Shown here one piece after another: positions 43,741-51,264 of a stretch of 63,751 nt of DNA. Positions within the stretch are counted from its first letter, which is position 1. Each line of letters begins with the position of its first letter. Under the pieces are notes generated by a model. That model had not been told where the DNA came from. It did not search any database and saw only the letters and a program-made list of their open reading frames with translations. The DNA is taken from positions 1 to 63,751 of the forward strand of contig DASXLG010000330.1 of assembly GCA_036496425.1 (NCBI GenBank). Direction: 5' to 3'. The DNA comes from Terriglobia bacterium. Its GTDB lineage: Bacteria > Acidobacteriota > Terriglobia > 20CM-2-55-15. Made by a program: the position numbers and the translations under genes.

Positions 43741-44038
43741 AAGTACCGGTGTTATTTCCGGACTTTACCGGGTCTTCTCCCTGTTTTCTGGACCCAACGC
43801 TACAGCGATGACTTGGGAAAAACAAGAGAAAAGTTCTTGAGATGGACCTGTTGTGTCCACAAGAGGTTGTATGAAGGTAAGAACTATTCCCTAGACACAA
43901 TTGGCCCGCAGGAATTGATTTCAGGCTTGCGTATTGCTACAGCAGGCAGACCGGCCGCCTGATTTCAGTGACAGCCGATTTGATAGCTGGCCGAAAGACG
44001 CGGGCCTGATTTCCTGCCAGGCAGGTTATCCTTGGCTC
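43741..44038. other. Divergent intergenic region upstream of the pilus operon
   Basis: About 300 bases between the HTH gene (minus) and the esterase (plus). It contains a short 5-bp inverted pair TGGAC/GTCCA around 43844-43860 and A/T-rich stretches near 43808-43830 and 43870-43905. These may be parts of the promoter of the HTH-pilMNOPQ unit, but no clear -35/-10 pair is seen. Confidence 0.4.
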
Positions 44039-44938
44039 GTGCATCGCTTCGTCATCGCGATTATCGTTTCCGCCATCTGGCTGGCCTCCACCTCTCCGTA
44101 CTCCGGCGCCCGCCAGCAGGATACCAAAGTCACAGTCGACGTCAGGGGCCAGAACCGCACGGCCTGGCTTCATGTTCCTTCAAATTTCGACCATTCGCAG
44201 GAGTATCCGCTGGTGGTCGGCTATCATGGCGGCGCCGGCAACGCTCGCGGTTATATCGAACAGTCGCAACTCTTTGTCAAAGGCGAACGGGCGGGCTTCA
44301 TCGTGGTTTGTCCGGAAGGAACGCCTGTTCCCGGTGTGGGCGACCGGCAGGTGTGGAATTCAGGGGCGGAATACGCGGCGAGCAGCAGGAACGCCGATGA
44401 CGTCCAATTCACAGTCGAACTCATCGACCGGATCTCCTCTATATATCCGGTCGATTCCACAAGGATTTACGCGACCGGATTCTCGAACGGCGCACAGATG
44501 ACATATCGGCTGGCTGCGGAGCTGTCGGACCGGATCGCGGCAATTGCTGCGATGAGCGGCGGCAGGGCCGCCGGCGCACGGCGGCCGGCGCGCCCCGTTC
44601 CGATTCTTCATATCCATGGAATGGCGGATACCGTTTATCCGCTGGAGGGCGGCCTGGGAAGCGACAGCCTCGGCCGCGTGCCTCAGGTTGCGATTTCAAA
44701 CGTCATCGCGGAATGGTCGAGATTCGATGGCGCCCGCCTCGTGCCTCAAATCACGCAACACGACGGATGGGAAATGCGGCTGCACGCCGGACCTGCCCCT
44801 GTGGAGCTGATTCTTGTGAAGGGCATGGGACACCAGATCTCGGGCGGACTGGACGACCACCTTCCCGGCCAACCACTGAAATCCTCACCGGACGCGATCG
44901 ATCTGGCCCTGAAGTTTTTCGCAGAGCATTCGCTGTAG
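44039..44938 (+). CDS. PHB-depolymerase/feruloyl-esterase-like exported hydrolase
   Basis: Start placed at GTG 44039 so that a signal peptide (VHRFVIAIIVSAIWL...) is N-terminal; an upstream TTG frame gives 35 unlikely residues. The 299-residue product is an alpha/beta hydrolase of the LpqC / poly-3-hydroxybutyrate depolymerase family: 'LVVGYHGGAGNA', nucleophile elbow 'ATGFSNGAQMTY', Asp in 'HIHGMADTVYP' and His in 'KGMGHQI'. Such enzymes cleave polyesters or feruloyl esters outside the cytoplasm. It converges on alkB with seven bases between. Confidence 0.8.
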   Translation: MHRFVIAIIVSAIWLASTSPYSGARQQDTKVTVDVRGQNRTAWLHVPSNFDHSQEYPLVVGYHGGAGNARGYIEQSQLFVKGERAGFIVVCPEGTPVPGVGDRQVWNSGAEYAASSRNADDVQFTVELIDRISSIYPVDSTRIYATGFSNGAQMTYRLAAELSDRIAAIAAMSGGRAAGARRPARPVPILHIHGMADTVYPLEGGLGSDSLGRVPQVAISNVIAEWSRFDGARLVPQITQHDGWEMRLHAGPAPVELILVKGMGHQISGGLDDHLPGQPLKSSPDAIDLALKFFAEHSL

Positions 44939-44945
44939 TCGCGGG

Positions 44946-45563
44946 CTAAAACACCTTCCGGAACGTAAGGTTGATGCGGGTGCCGCCGGTCAACGGATGA
45001 TTCCCGTCCTTGAGCGGAGCGACGCCGTGATAAACAAATCGCGCAGGACCACCCCACACCACAGTGTCTCCGTTTTCAAGCGGCAAGCGCCGCGCCGGAT
45101 CGGAACGGCGTTTGCCGCCCCACAGAAAGACAGCCGGCAAACCCAGCGAGACGGAAACGATCGGCGCCCAGCGGTCATTTTCGTCGCGATCCCGGTGCAG
45201 GCTGAGTTTGGCTCCGGCCGTATATCGATTGATCAGACAGGCATCGGGATCGTAGTCCGCAAACCCGGCTTCGGCAGCAGCTCGCGCAGCGATCGCAAGG
45301 AAGAGGGCAGGCATGGCAGGCCACGGAAGACCGGACTCCGGATCATACCGGTCGTAACTGTAACCGGTCCGATCGGATACCCAGCCGACCCTGCCGCAGT
45401 TCGTCATCGCCACAGACATCGTGTAGCCCCCCGGAGTCGTCAGGTGGCGGAATGGCGCCGGTTCCGCGACCTGTCCCACGGCTTCGAGCAACCCGGACAC
45501 CTCGCTGGAAACAAATCCACGCAACAGCACAGCGCCTTCTTCGAGGCTCTCACGCTCCGGCAT
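44946..45563 (-). CDS. alkB: Alkylated DNA repair dioxygenase AlkB
   Basis: Oxidative demethylase of alkylated DNA bases (1-methyladenine, 3-methylcytosine), Fe(II)/2-oxoglutarate dependent. Start at ATG 45563 gives 205 residues, close to E. coli AlkB. Conserved blocks: 'TPGGYTMSVAMTNCG', 'PDACLINRY', iron ligands His123-x-Asp125 ('LHRDRDE') and His179, and 2-oxoglutarate Arg196 in 'RINLTFR'. No Ada box or ada gene is seen next to it. Confidence 0.93.
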   Translation of the reverse strand: MPERESLEEGAVLLRGFVSSEVSGLLEAVGQVAEPAPFRHLTTPGGYTMSVAMTNCGRVGWVSDRTGYSYDRYDPESGLPWPAMPALFLAIAARAAAEAGFADYDPDACLINRYTAGAKLSLHRDRDENDRWAPIVSVSLGLPAVFLWGGKRRSDPARRLPLENGDTVVWGGPARFVYHGVAPLKDGNHPLTGGTRINLTFRKVF

Positions 45564-45699
45564 GCGCCCGATGCTAATCGTTCTGCGCCGATCCAGGCAA
45601 GGGGCTGAGGGTTTCGATATCTGAATTTGGAATTTGGCGCGATCTGGATCGACGGAGTAGGATACCCAAGGCTCAGGAACCAATTAAAAGGAGACGCGT

Positions 45700-46194
45700 A
45701 TGCGCATTCGAATGATTTCGGGAATCACTCTGGTTGCATTGCTTACGTTTTCAGTCTGGGCGCAGCAAGGCGCCCGTGGTCAGGCGCAGGAGCAGGCCGG
45801 TCCCCAGGCCGCGAGTATTATCACCGCGTCGGAAGTGGCTGCGATGATCACCAAGTCGCCGGCTGATCGAAACGCGCTCGGCCAGCGGCTGCTGCGGCTT
45901 GGAACATACTCCGTCAACATGGAACACCGCGTTGCCGGCCAGGGCGCCTCTGTCCACGAAAAGGAAGCGGAATTGTTCTACGTCATCGAAGGTTCCGGAA
46001 CGCTGGTGACCGGAGGCAAGCTGGTCGAGGAAAAGCGGACGAATCCGACCAATCTCAGCGGGACCTCGATCGAAGGCGGAGTTACCAGAACGATCAGCAA
46101 AGGCGACTGGGTCATGGTTCCCGAAGGCGTGCCGCACCAGATTCCGGCAGTCCAGGGCGCACTCACCGTCATGTCGATGCACCTGCCGCGGTAA
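45700..46194 (+). CDS. Exported cupin-domain protein
   Basis: A 164-residue protein with a signal peptide (cleavage near 'VWAQ') and one cupin domain: 'ASVHEKEAELFYVIEGSG' (His and Glu metal ligands) and 'GDWVMVPEGVPHQI' (His ligand). Ribosome site AAAAGGAGA precedes the ATG. The domain may bind a metal and a small ligand, but no enzyme class can be assigned. It is divergent from alkB and followed by a large hairpin. Confidence 0.85.
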   Translation: MRIRMISGITLVALLTFSVWAQQGARGQAQEQAGPQAASIITASEVAAMITKSPADRNALGQRLLRLGTYSVNMEHRVAGQGASVHEKEAELFYVIEGSGTLVTGGKLVEEKRTNPTNLSGTSIEGGVTRTISKGDWVMVPEGVPHQIPAVQGALTVMSMHLPR

Positions 46195-46206
46195 AGGATC
46201 TCATTG

Positions 46207-46277
46207 CACCATTGCAACATTGGAAGTTTCTGCAGTTCTAAATTTGAAATGCAGCAACTTCTAATGATGCAATGGTA
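46207..46277. repeat. Imperfect 28-bp inverted repeat with 8-bp tandem units
   Basis: Arms 46207-46234 and 46250-46277 pair at about 24 of 28 positions around a 15-base loop. The left side is made of CATTG-starting 8-mers (CATTGCAC, CATTGCAA, CATTGGAA from 46203). It lies between the convergent cupin gene and the HAF-repeat gene and may serve as a bidirectional terminator, or be a small mobile or replication-slippage repeat. Confidence 0.7.
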
Positions 46278-46312
46278 CGACTCTTCAGTTGAATCCGCCC
46301 TGGGCCGGGGAC

Positions 46313-47782
46313 TCAGGGCTTGACGGCCGCTTTCTGGTATTTCGTGTTGTAGGCGTTGATGCCGCCGACCAGAACTGCGGCAGTGCTCGCGATGTCCGTA
46401 TTGACCTTTTCGCGATAGCCGCCAAAGTCGTCGCCCGGGCTTCTCGCCAGAGCGTCAAAAGCGAACCTCAGGCTGTTGAGTGAAGCATACAACTCGAAAT
46501 TGCGCAGCGGCGCAGGGGGAGGCGTCGCCGTGAAGTTGGGTCGCGCGGCCGGCGCCGCCGGCTGGTTCGCATTGGGATGACTGTCGCTGTAGGCGATCGC
46601 GGCAGTGACATCATCGATAGCCATATCCAGCGAAGCTATCGCCTTTTGCACGTAGTCGCTTTGATTCGCGGCTTTCAGAAGGTCGTCCGCGGCCTTCGAG
46701 ATGGCGTCGCGCACAATCTTCAGCGAGCTTCCGGTCTGCGCCGCTCCAAGCTCGGCGCGTCCTGCAAATCCCGGAGCGCCTGGGGGGCCCGGAGGCCCCG
46801 CCGGTCCTTGCGGACCTTCCACTCCCGGAAGTCCTTGTGGCCCGATCGGCCCCGGCACGCCATGAGTATCCGAAAGCTGTGGTACCGCTGCCGGATCTGC
46901 CGGGCCCGCCCTCAGCGCCGCCGGAGTGGCAAGATAGCCGTGGGTTTTTCCATCATTGCCCGTGAACGAACCCACGATCTGACCGAGATCATTGATGCCG
47001 CGTCCATCCAGCGACGATGGAAGGCCGGGGAGATCAATGAGGTCATAATCGTTCCCGCTGCGGAAGAAGGCTCGAAACGGCGCCTGGGGACTGTCGATCT
47101 GGCCTACGACGTCGCCCAGATCATTCACTCCCCAGGCTTCCGTGTAGTTCGTGTTGGGAAACTGAATCGCCGAATACGAGTCGGCGCTGATCAGAAATCC
47201 TTTCGCGGCCGGGCCGGATCCCGCAACACCTACAATTTGTCCCGCATCGTTAATTCCATTGGCGGCGCCGCCGCGTTCGGGAAGCTCGACGGCCCGGTAA
47301 CTTCCGCCGCTCAGGAGAAATCCATGCCTGGCGCCATCGGCAGCTTGATAATCGCCCACGATCTGGCCTCGATTATTGATGCCGCGGGCCACGGTGTCGT
47401 TGCTCCCCGGAAAATCGATGGACGAGAATCGGCCGCCGCTCCGCAGAAATCCATGGCGGCCATTGAACTCATTAGAACCGTAGCCGCCGACGATTTGCCC
47501 GGCGTTATTCACACCGTAAGCCGCAGTCCAGGCAGCGCCCGGAAAGGTGATGGTCGAAAAGCCGCCATCCTTAAAGACAAAGCCGTGCGTGCCGGCGCCG
47601 TCGAGAAAATAACCCACCACGTCTCCATGGATGTCGACGCCACAAGCGACAGTGAGGCTGCCCTTGGGCGCATCAATCGTCGAGACGTTGTATGGACCGG
47701 CGGCGTGAGCCGTCAAATGAAGACTGAGAAGGACCGTGGCTCCGGCAAACACGAGTGCGCTGACGCTGACCGTTCGCGGCAT
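46313..47782 (-). CDS. HAF-repeat protein with collagen-like segment
   Basis: A 489-residue exported protein. After a signal peptide (about 1-27) come about six HAF-type repeats, each with 'G-[IV]-N-[DN]-x-G-[QD]-[IV]-V-G' (residues about 48-275), which probably form a beta-propeller or repeat fold. Residues 308-343 are a run of Gly-X-Y triplets ('GPIGPQGLPG...') typical of bacterial collagen-like proteins. The C-terminal third is helical, with Ala-rich segments. The combination suggests a cell-surface protein that trimerises through the collagen part. Function unknown. Confidence 0.82.
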   Translation of the reverse strand: MPRTVSVSALVFAGATVLLSLHLTAHAAGPYNVSTIDAPKGSLTVACGVDIHGDVVGYFLDGAGTHGFVFKDGGFSTITFPGAAWTAAYGVNNAGQIVGGYGSNEFNGRHGFLRSGGRFSSIDFPGSNDTVARGINNRGQIVGDYQAADGARHGFLLSGGSYRAVELPERGGAANGINDAGQIVGVAGSGPAAKGFLISADSYSAIQFPNTNYTEAWGVNDLGDVVGQIDSPQAPFRAFFRSGNDYDLIDLPGLPSSLDGRGINDLGQIVGSFTGNDGKTHGYLATPAALRAGPADPAAVPQLSDTHGVPGPIGPQGLPGVEGPQGPAGPPGPPGAPGFAGRAELGAAQTGSSLKIVRDAISKAADDLLKAANQSDYVQKAIASLDMAIDDVTAAIAYSDSHPNANQPAAPAARPNFTATPPPAPLRNFELYASLNSLRFAFDALARSPGDDFGGYREKVNTDIASTAAVLVGGINAYNTKYQKAAVKP

Positions 47783-47930
47783 GATCTACTCACCCGATTT
47801 CGAGTAATGACCACCACAGTTTACGCGTGCCCAAAAAATATTTACAAGGTCATTCGGCCGGGTAGACGAATGGTTGAATTGATTCCTAAGGCCGATCAGG
47901 CTGTATGTTTGCTTTCAAGGAGGTCGCATC

Positions 47931-48431
47931 ATGGCTGTAACGGGAGAAGATCAGGGTTCCGGCCGGCGTCCGTCGCGGCTTGCTGCAGCGTTGCAGAATG
48001 CGGTTACCGCGATCCACACGTTGGTTTATCGAACTTCCAATGGAGTAATCGGTGGAAGACTCGCCAACAGCCCTGTGCTGCTGCTCACCACGAAAGGACG
48101 AAGGAGCGGTCAGCAACGAACCGTCCCGTTATTGTATTTGCTCGATGGGGATAATGTGGTATTGGTGGCGTCCAATGGGGGTGCGGTGAAGCATCCCACC
48201 TGGTGGCTCAATCTTCAAGCCGAGCCGGTGGCAGAGACACAGATCAAAGGCGTTAGACAGCGGGTAAGGGCAGAGCAAGCCTCGGCGGAGGAGAAACGTC
48301 GCCTCTGGCCACGTCTGACGACGATGTATCCGGGTTACCAGAGATACCAGGACGTCACCAATCGGGATATACCGGTAGTTATTCTACGTTCGATCGAAAA
48401 CCGCAGCATTTCCGAGGTAATCGAATCATGA
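47931..48431 (+). CDS. F420-type (deazaflavin-dependent) nitroreductase family protein
   Basis: A 166-residue split-beta-barrel protein of the DDN/DUF385 family: 'SPVLLLTTKGRRSGQQRTVPLLY' region (coenzyme phosphate site), 'NVVLVASNGGAVKHPTWWLNL' region and 'VRAEQASAEEKRRLWP'. Members reduce substrates with coenzyme F420H2, though some bind other flavins or heme. No F420 synthesis gene is in the window. Strong ribosome site AAGGAGG. It is the last intact + strand gene before the remnants and tandem repeat. Confidence 0.85.
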   Translation: MAVTGEDQGSGRRPSRLAAALQNAVTAIHTLVYRTSNGVIGGRLANSPVLLLTTKGRRSGQQRTVPLLYLLDGDNVVLVASNGGAVKHPTWWLNLQAEPVAETQIKGVRQRVRAEQASAEEKRRLWPRLTTMYPGYQRYQDVTNRDIPVVILRSIENRSISEVIES

Positions 48432-48449
48432 CGCGAAAGCTTGTAATCG

Positions 48450-48725
48450 ATGTCCTCTAAATCGTATACGCGAGTTTCGTTCTTACTGGCTTTCGTCCTG
48501 ACTGTTTTCTCTCCAATTGAGATCCGAGTTCAATCTGTCTCAGCTGGTGCGGCGCATCCTGAATTCGAGACAATCTCTGTCAAACCGGGAGACCCGACTC
48601 TTCCAGGAGGTGTTCCGGTGGAACAGGGCGGAAGATTTAGCGCGCGGAAATGCGGCGTGGCCTGGCTCCCGGAGACCGGGTTATCGTCACCGCTATGTCC
48701 GCCTAAGCAGGTTATGCCAGAGTGA
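48450..48725 (+). pseudogene. Remnant of DUF3738/TIGR03435-type exported protein
   Basis: The frame gives a signal-peptide-like start and then 'PEFETISVKPGDP', close to the 'FEVASIKPSDP' start of DUF3738/TIGR03435 proteins common in soil Acidobacteriota, followed by 'GGRFSARK'. After about 60 residues the similarity ends and a stop follows, whereas family members have over 200 residues. I read it as a 5-prime remnant; a short functional peptide cannot be excluded. Confidence 0.5.
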
Positions 48726-48747
48726 GACTGAGGTAATCCCGGCAGCC

Positions 48748-48834
48748 ATGCTGGACACCGTTGTTCAGGATCTGCGTTATGCCATCCGCGTGTTATCCAG
48801 GAATCGCGGCGTCACTGCGGTGGCTGTCCAGTGC
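48748..48834 (+). pseudogene. N-terminal remnant of an ADOP-type FtsX/MacB permease
   Basis: The first ~28 codons from ATG 48748 read 'VVQDLRYAIRVLSRNRGVTA', matching the N-terminus of acidobacterial duplicated orphan permeases ('DLRYALRMLRKSPGFTAVAV'). The similarity stops right after 'TAVAV', where the transmembrane helix should begin, and the sequence passes into unrelated DNA and then the 41-bp repeats. A full protein has about 800 residues, so this is a fragment. Confidence 0.55.
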
Positions 48835-48894
48835 GAGATTATTGAGAAGATTTATCGCGCAAGTGTCGGGGGCGAAGATCGTGACGCGTTTACA

Positions 48895-49243
48895 TTTTTT
48901 CTTTTCTGCCTTACCTCCCGCAGTAAGCCAGAGACTTTTTTCTTTTCTGCCTTACCGCCCACGGTAAGCCAGAGAGTTTTTTCTTCTCTGCCTTACCGCC
49001 CGCGGTAAGCCAAAGAGTTTTTTCTTTTCTGCCTTACCGCCCGCAGTAAGCCAGAGACTTTTTTCTTCTCTGCCTTACCTCCCGCGGTAAGCCAGAGACT
49101 TTTTTCTTTTCTGCCTTACCTCCCACGGTAAGCCAGAGACTTTTTTCTTCTCTGCTTTACCTCCCGCGGTAAGCCAGAGACTTTTTTCTTCTCTGCCTTA
49201 CCTCGCACGGTAAGCCAGAGACTTTTTTCTTCTCTGCTTTACC
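48895..49243 (+). repeat. 41-bp tandem repeat, 8.5 copies, each terminator-like
   Basis: Eight full units of exactly 41 bp start at 48895, 48936, 48977, 49018, 49059, 49100, 49141 and 49182, with a 21-bp partial ninth. Each has T6, then C-rich bases and a 13-bp-armed inverted repeat (TCTCTGCCTTACC with GGTAAGCCAGAGA, one mismatch) around a 6-base loop. Read in tandem, each stem is followed two bases later by the next T6, as in an intrinsic terminator on the + strand. Units differ at a few positions (CTTTTCTG or CTTCTCTG; CAG, CGG or ACGG in the loop side). There is no unique spacer, so it is not CRISPR. Confidence 0.93.
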
Positions 49244-49378
49244 GGTCCCTCCGCCGATCCCGTCCGGCCAAAATGAATCATTCGCTTTATTGGTCAATGA
49301 GATACGGATACCTGATTCGCTTCCATTACATTCCGCCCAGGCTGCGTCGCAACCCGAAATGAACGCCGCGGCCCGGAT

Positions 49379-50029
49379 TCAGAATTTCTTCGTTACACCG
49401 AAGGTCGCGAACGTCGGATCGATGGTCAGATTGCCGTTCGAGTCGGCATCCCCGTTCTGCCAGCGGAACGCAGCGTTCACCGCAAACTTCGGTGTCAGAT
49501 ACACGTCGGTCCCCACGACAAATCCTTCGATGCTGAAGGTGTTCGATGGTTTATATGCAAAGGTATTTCCGTCCACCGAATACGATAACGTATTTGAGAA
49601 CATCAGATACCCGATCTGCGGGCCCGCCCAGACATCCGCCCTCCGCATCTGGACAAAGTGAACGTTCAGGGAAGCGAAAAGAGGTACGACATTCAGCTTC
49701 TGAGACAGAGCGGTATTCGGCGCGCTGGAGCTGATGAACTGAATATTCATTCGCGTGTACGCAAGAGCCCCGTCGATGCCAAACCAATGGCTTAGCCGGT
49801 ATTCGGCATCACCGCCCACGCTTGGAGACGAGCCCTGAACGTGGAGTCCAACCGTCCCGAAGGAGGTCGTATCAAACGGTTCATTATCATGCAGGACGTA
49901 GCGGCCGGCCGGCCCTGTCCATAACCTTCCAGTAAAACCGCGGTCTTCCGACTGGGCGGAGGTCGTCACTGCCATGACCACGATCCCGAGTAAACCTGCA
50001 AGAACTGTTAACCAAGCACGCTGTGGCAT
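49379..50029 (-). CDS. Outer-membrane beta-barrel protein
   Basis: A 216-residue protein with a signal peptide (about 1-25), then alternating strands of an eight-stranded OmpA/OmpW/OmpX-like barrel: 'VGGDAEYRLSHWFGIDGAL', 'ASLNVHFVQ', 'VGTDVYLTPKFAVNAAFRW' and a final 'FGVTKKF' with C-terminal Phe. AAGGA lies before the ATG. It is the first gene past the T6SS cluster on the same strand, 128 bases after tssA, and its transcript would run towards the tandem repeats. Confidence 0.82.
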   Translation of the reverse strand: MPQRAWLTVLAGLLGIVVMAVTTSAQSEDRGFTGRLWTGPAGRYVLHDNEPFDTTSFGTVGLHVQGSSPSVGGDAEYRLSHWFGIDGALAYTRMNIQFISSSAPNTALSQKLNVVPLFASLNVHFVQMRRADVWAGPQIGYLMFSNTLSYSVDGNTFAYKPSNTFSIEGFVVGTDVYLTPKFAVNAAFRWQNGDADSNGNLTIDPTFATFGVTKKF

Positions 50030-50157
50030 GGAGCATCCTTATGCAAAATTTGCAATATTTCTGGATCTCAGATGCCAGACTGCTTTCCACAACAAAAGCC
50101 GGGGATTAGCCCCTCACGTTCTGTGCTTTTTGTGGTCTCTTTTGTGGCTATTCCCGA

Positions 50158-51264
50158 TCATTTCCCTTCTTCAGTCTTTTTGCCCTTGGGATTGAAATCG
50201 TCGAGGCCCAGCAGACGTGCAACTTCCGTCAATTCGCCGGGGTTGCGCAAGACCTGCTGGAGCAGTTCCCCCAGCGACAGGCTGCCCCAGGCGACAGCGC
50301 GTTTGACCAGGTAAGGCGTCGGGCTGTGCGGTTCGGTTCTCATGAGATACTCCGCCGCTTCGGCCAGCATGTGATAGGCCTGGGCGCGGCTGCGGATGGG
50401 GCCGCTGATCGCGTAGTCCCGCGGATCGTTCGCTGTGTCCCGGTCCGATTTCTCTCGGATCGAATCATCTTCTCTTTCGACAAAGGGTTCGAATTTCACA
50501 TCCACTCCTCGAACATCCAACAACTCACTCACAAAATGCAGGATCGTGCGCAGCATCTCCTTCATCTGATGGAGGGCGCCTTCCTGCCTCTTATCGAAAT
50601 GAACCAATACGCGTTCGAAGCGTTCCGCTTCCTCGAGCGCATTGGTCAGTTGCTCCCGTAAATCGATATAGAAGTCGTTCGGCGTCAGATTGACGCTGGC
50701 GTCGAACTGGGTTTGCAGCAACCGCCCGGAATCCTGACCTTTGCGGACCGGTGTCTTGTCACGTGCTGCAACTTTTACCTGATGTATACCGAGTTCGCGA
50801 TCCGCCCAGGTGTATGAGCGCTCGTCTTCGGTCCTGGTGATTGCGATCAATTTCAATTTAAGAGTGAGCTTCTCATCGATCCAGGAGACCGGGGCATAAC
50901 GAAGTTCCGGATCGTCGGGATCGAGCGGCGGATACAGCGTGTCCCAGAAATTCTCCGAAAGGGCAGTCAGGACGCGGAACCCGTCCGCGACCCCGGCAAA
51001 TCCATCCAGATGGATACAGGCTTCCAGCAGCCAGGCGCCGATCTGCAGGTCCTTGGACCGCTTCTGGAGCGCCTCCAGGCAAATGGACTTCACTTCTTTC
51101 CAGTCCGCCTTTTTCAACTTCGTTTGCCAGATCCCCTGAGGCGCATTGGCATCATCTTCGCGGCGCGCCCCTTTAATCGAGTCGTAGATCTGCGAATAGC
51201 GCAGCGACTCGCCGGCCGGGCTGTCCGAAGAAACAGGTTGGATTAATGTTTGTACTTCAATCAT
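50158..51264 (-). CDS. tssA: Type VI secretion protein TssA
   Basis: Cap/baseplate-associated protein that guides sheath assembly. The 368-residue product has the ImpA_N domain (about 5-125): 'VSSDSPAGESLRYSQIYDSI', 'ADWKEVKSICLEAL' and 'FWDTLYPPLDPDDPELRY'. The C-terminal part ('AYHMLAEAAEYLMRTEPHS', 'SPTPYLVKRAVAWG') is the VasL/TssA C-terminal helical region. Its ATG overlaps the tssM stop (TGATG). It is the last gene of the T6SS set here. Confidence 0.9.
   Translation of the reverse strand: MIEVQTLIQPVSSDSPAGESLRYSQIYDSIKGARREDDANAPQGIWQTKLKKADWKEVKSICLEALQKRSKDLQIGAWLLEACIHLDGFAGVADGFRVLTALSENFWDTLYPPLDPDDPELRYAPVSWIDEKLTLKLKLIAITRTEDERSYTWADRELGIHQVKVAARDKTPVRKGQDSGRLLQTQFDASVNLTPNDFYIDLREQLTNALEEAERFERVLVHFDKRQEGALHQMKEMLRTILHFVSELLDVRGVDVKFEPFVEREDDSIREKSDRDTANDPRDYAISGPIRSRAQAYHMLAEAAEYLMRTEPHSPTPYLVKRAVAWGSLSLGELLQQVLRNPGELTEVARLLGLDDFNPKGKKTEEGK

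Noticed and set aside
43900-43925. Sigma54 promoter (TTGGCCCG...TTGA)
   Set aside because: The GG and GC elements are not at the required spacing.
46577-48154. 525-codon open frame on the + strand
   Set aside because: It is antisense to the HAF-repeat gene and runs into the F420-type reductase gene in another frame; no plausible start or domain.
48895-49243. CRISPR array
   Set aside because: The period is constant but the entire 41-bp unit is repeated, with no unique spacers, and no cas genes are in the window.
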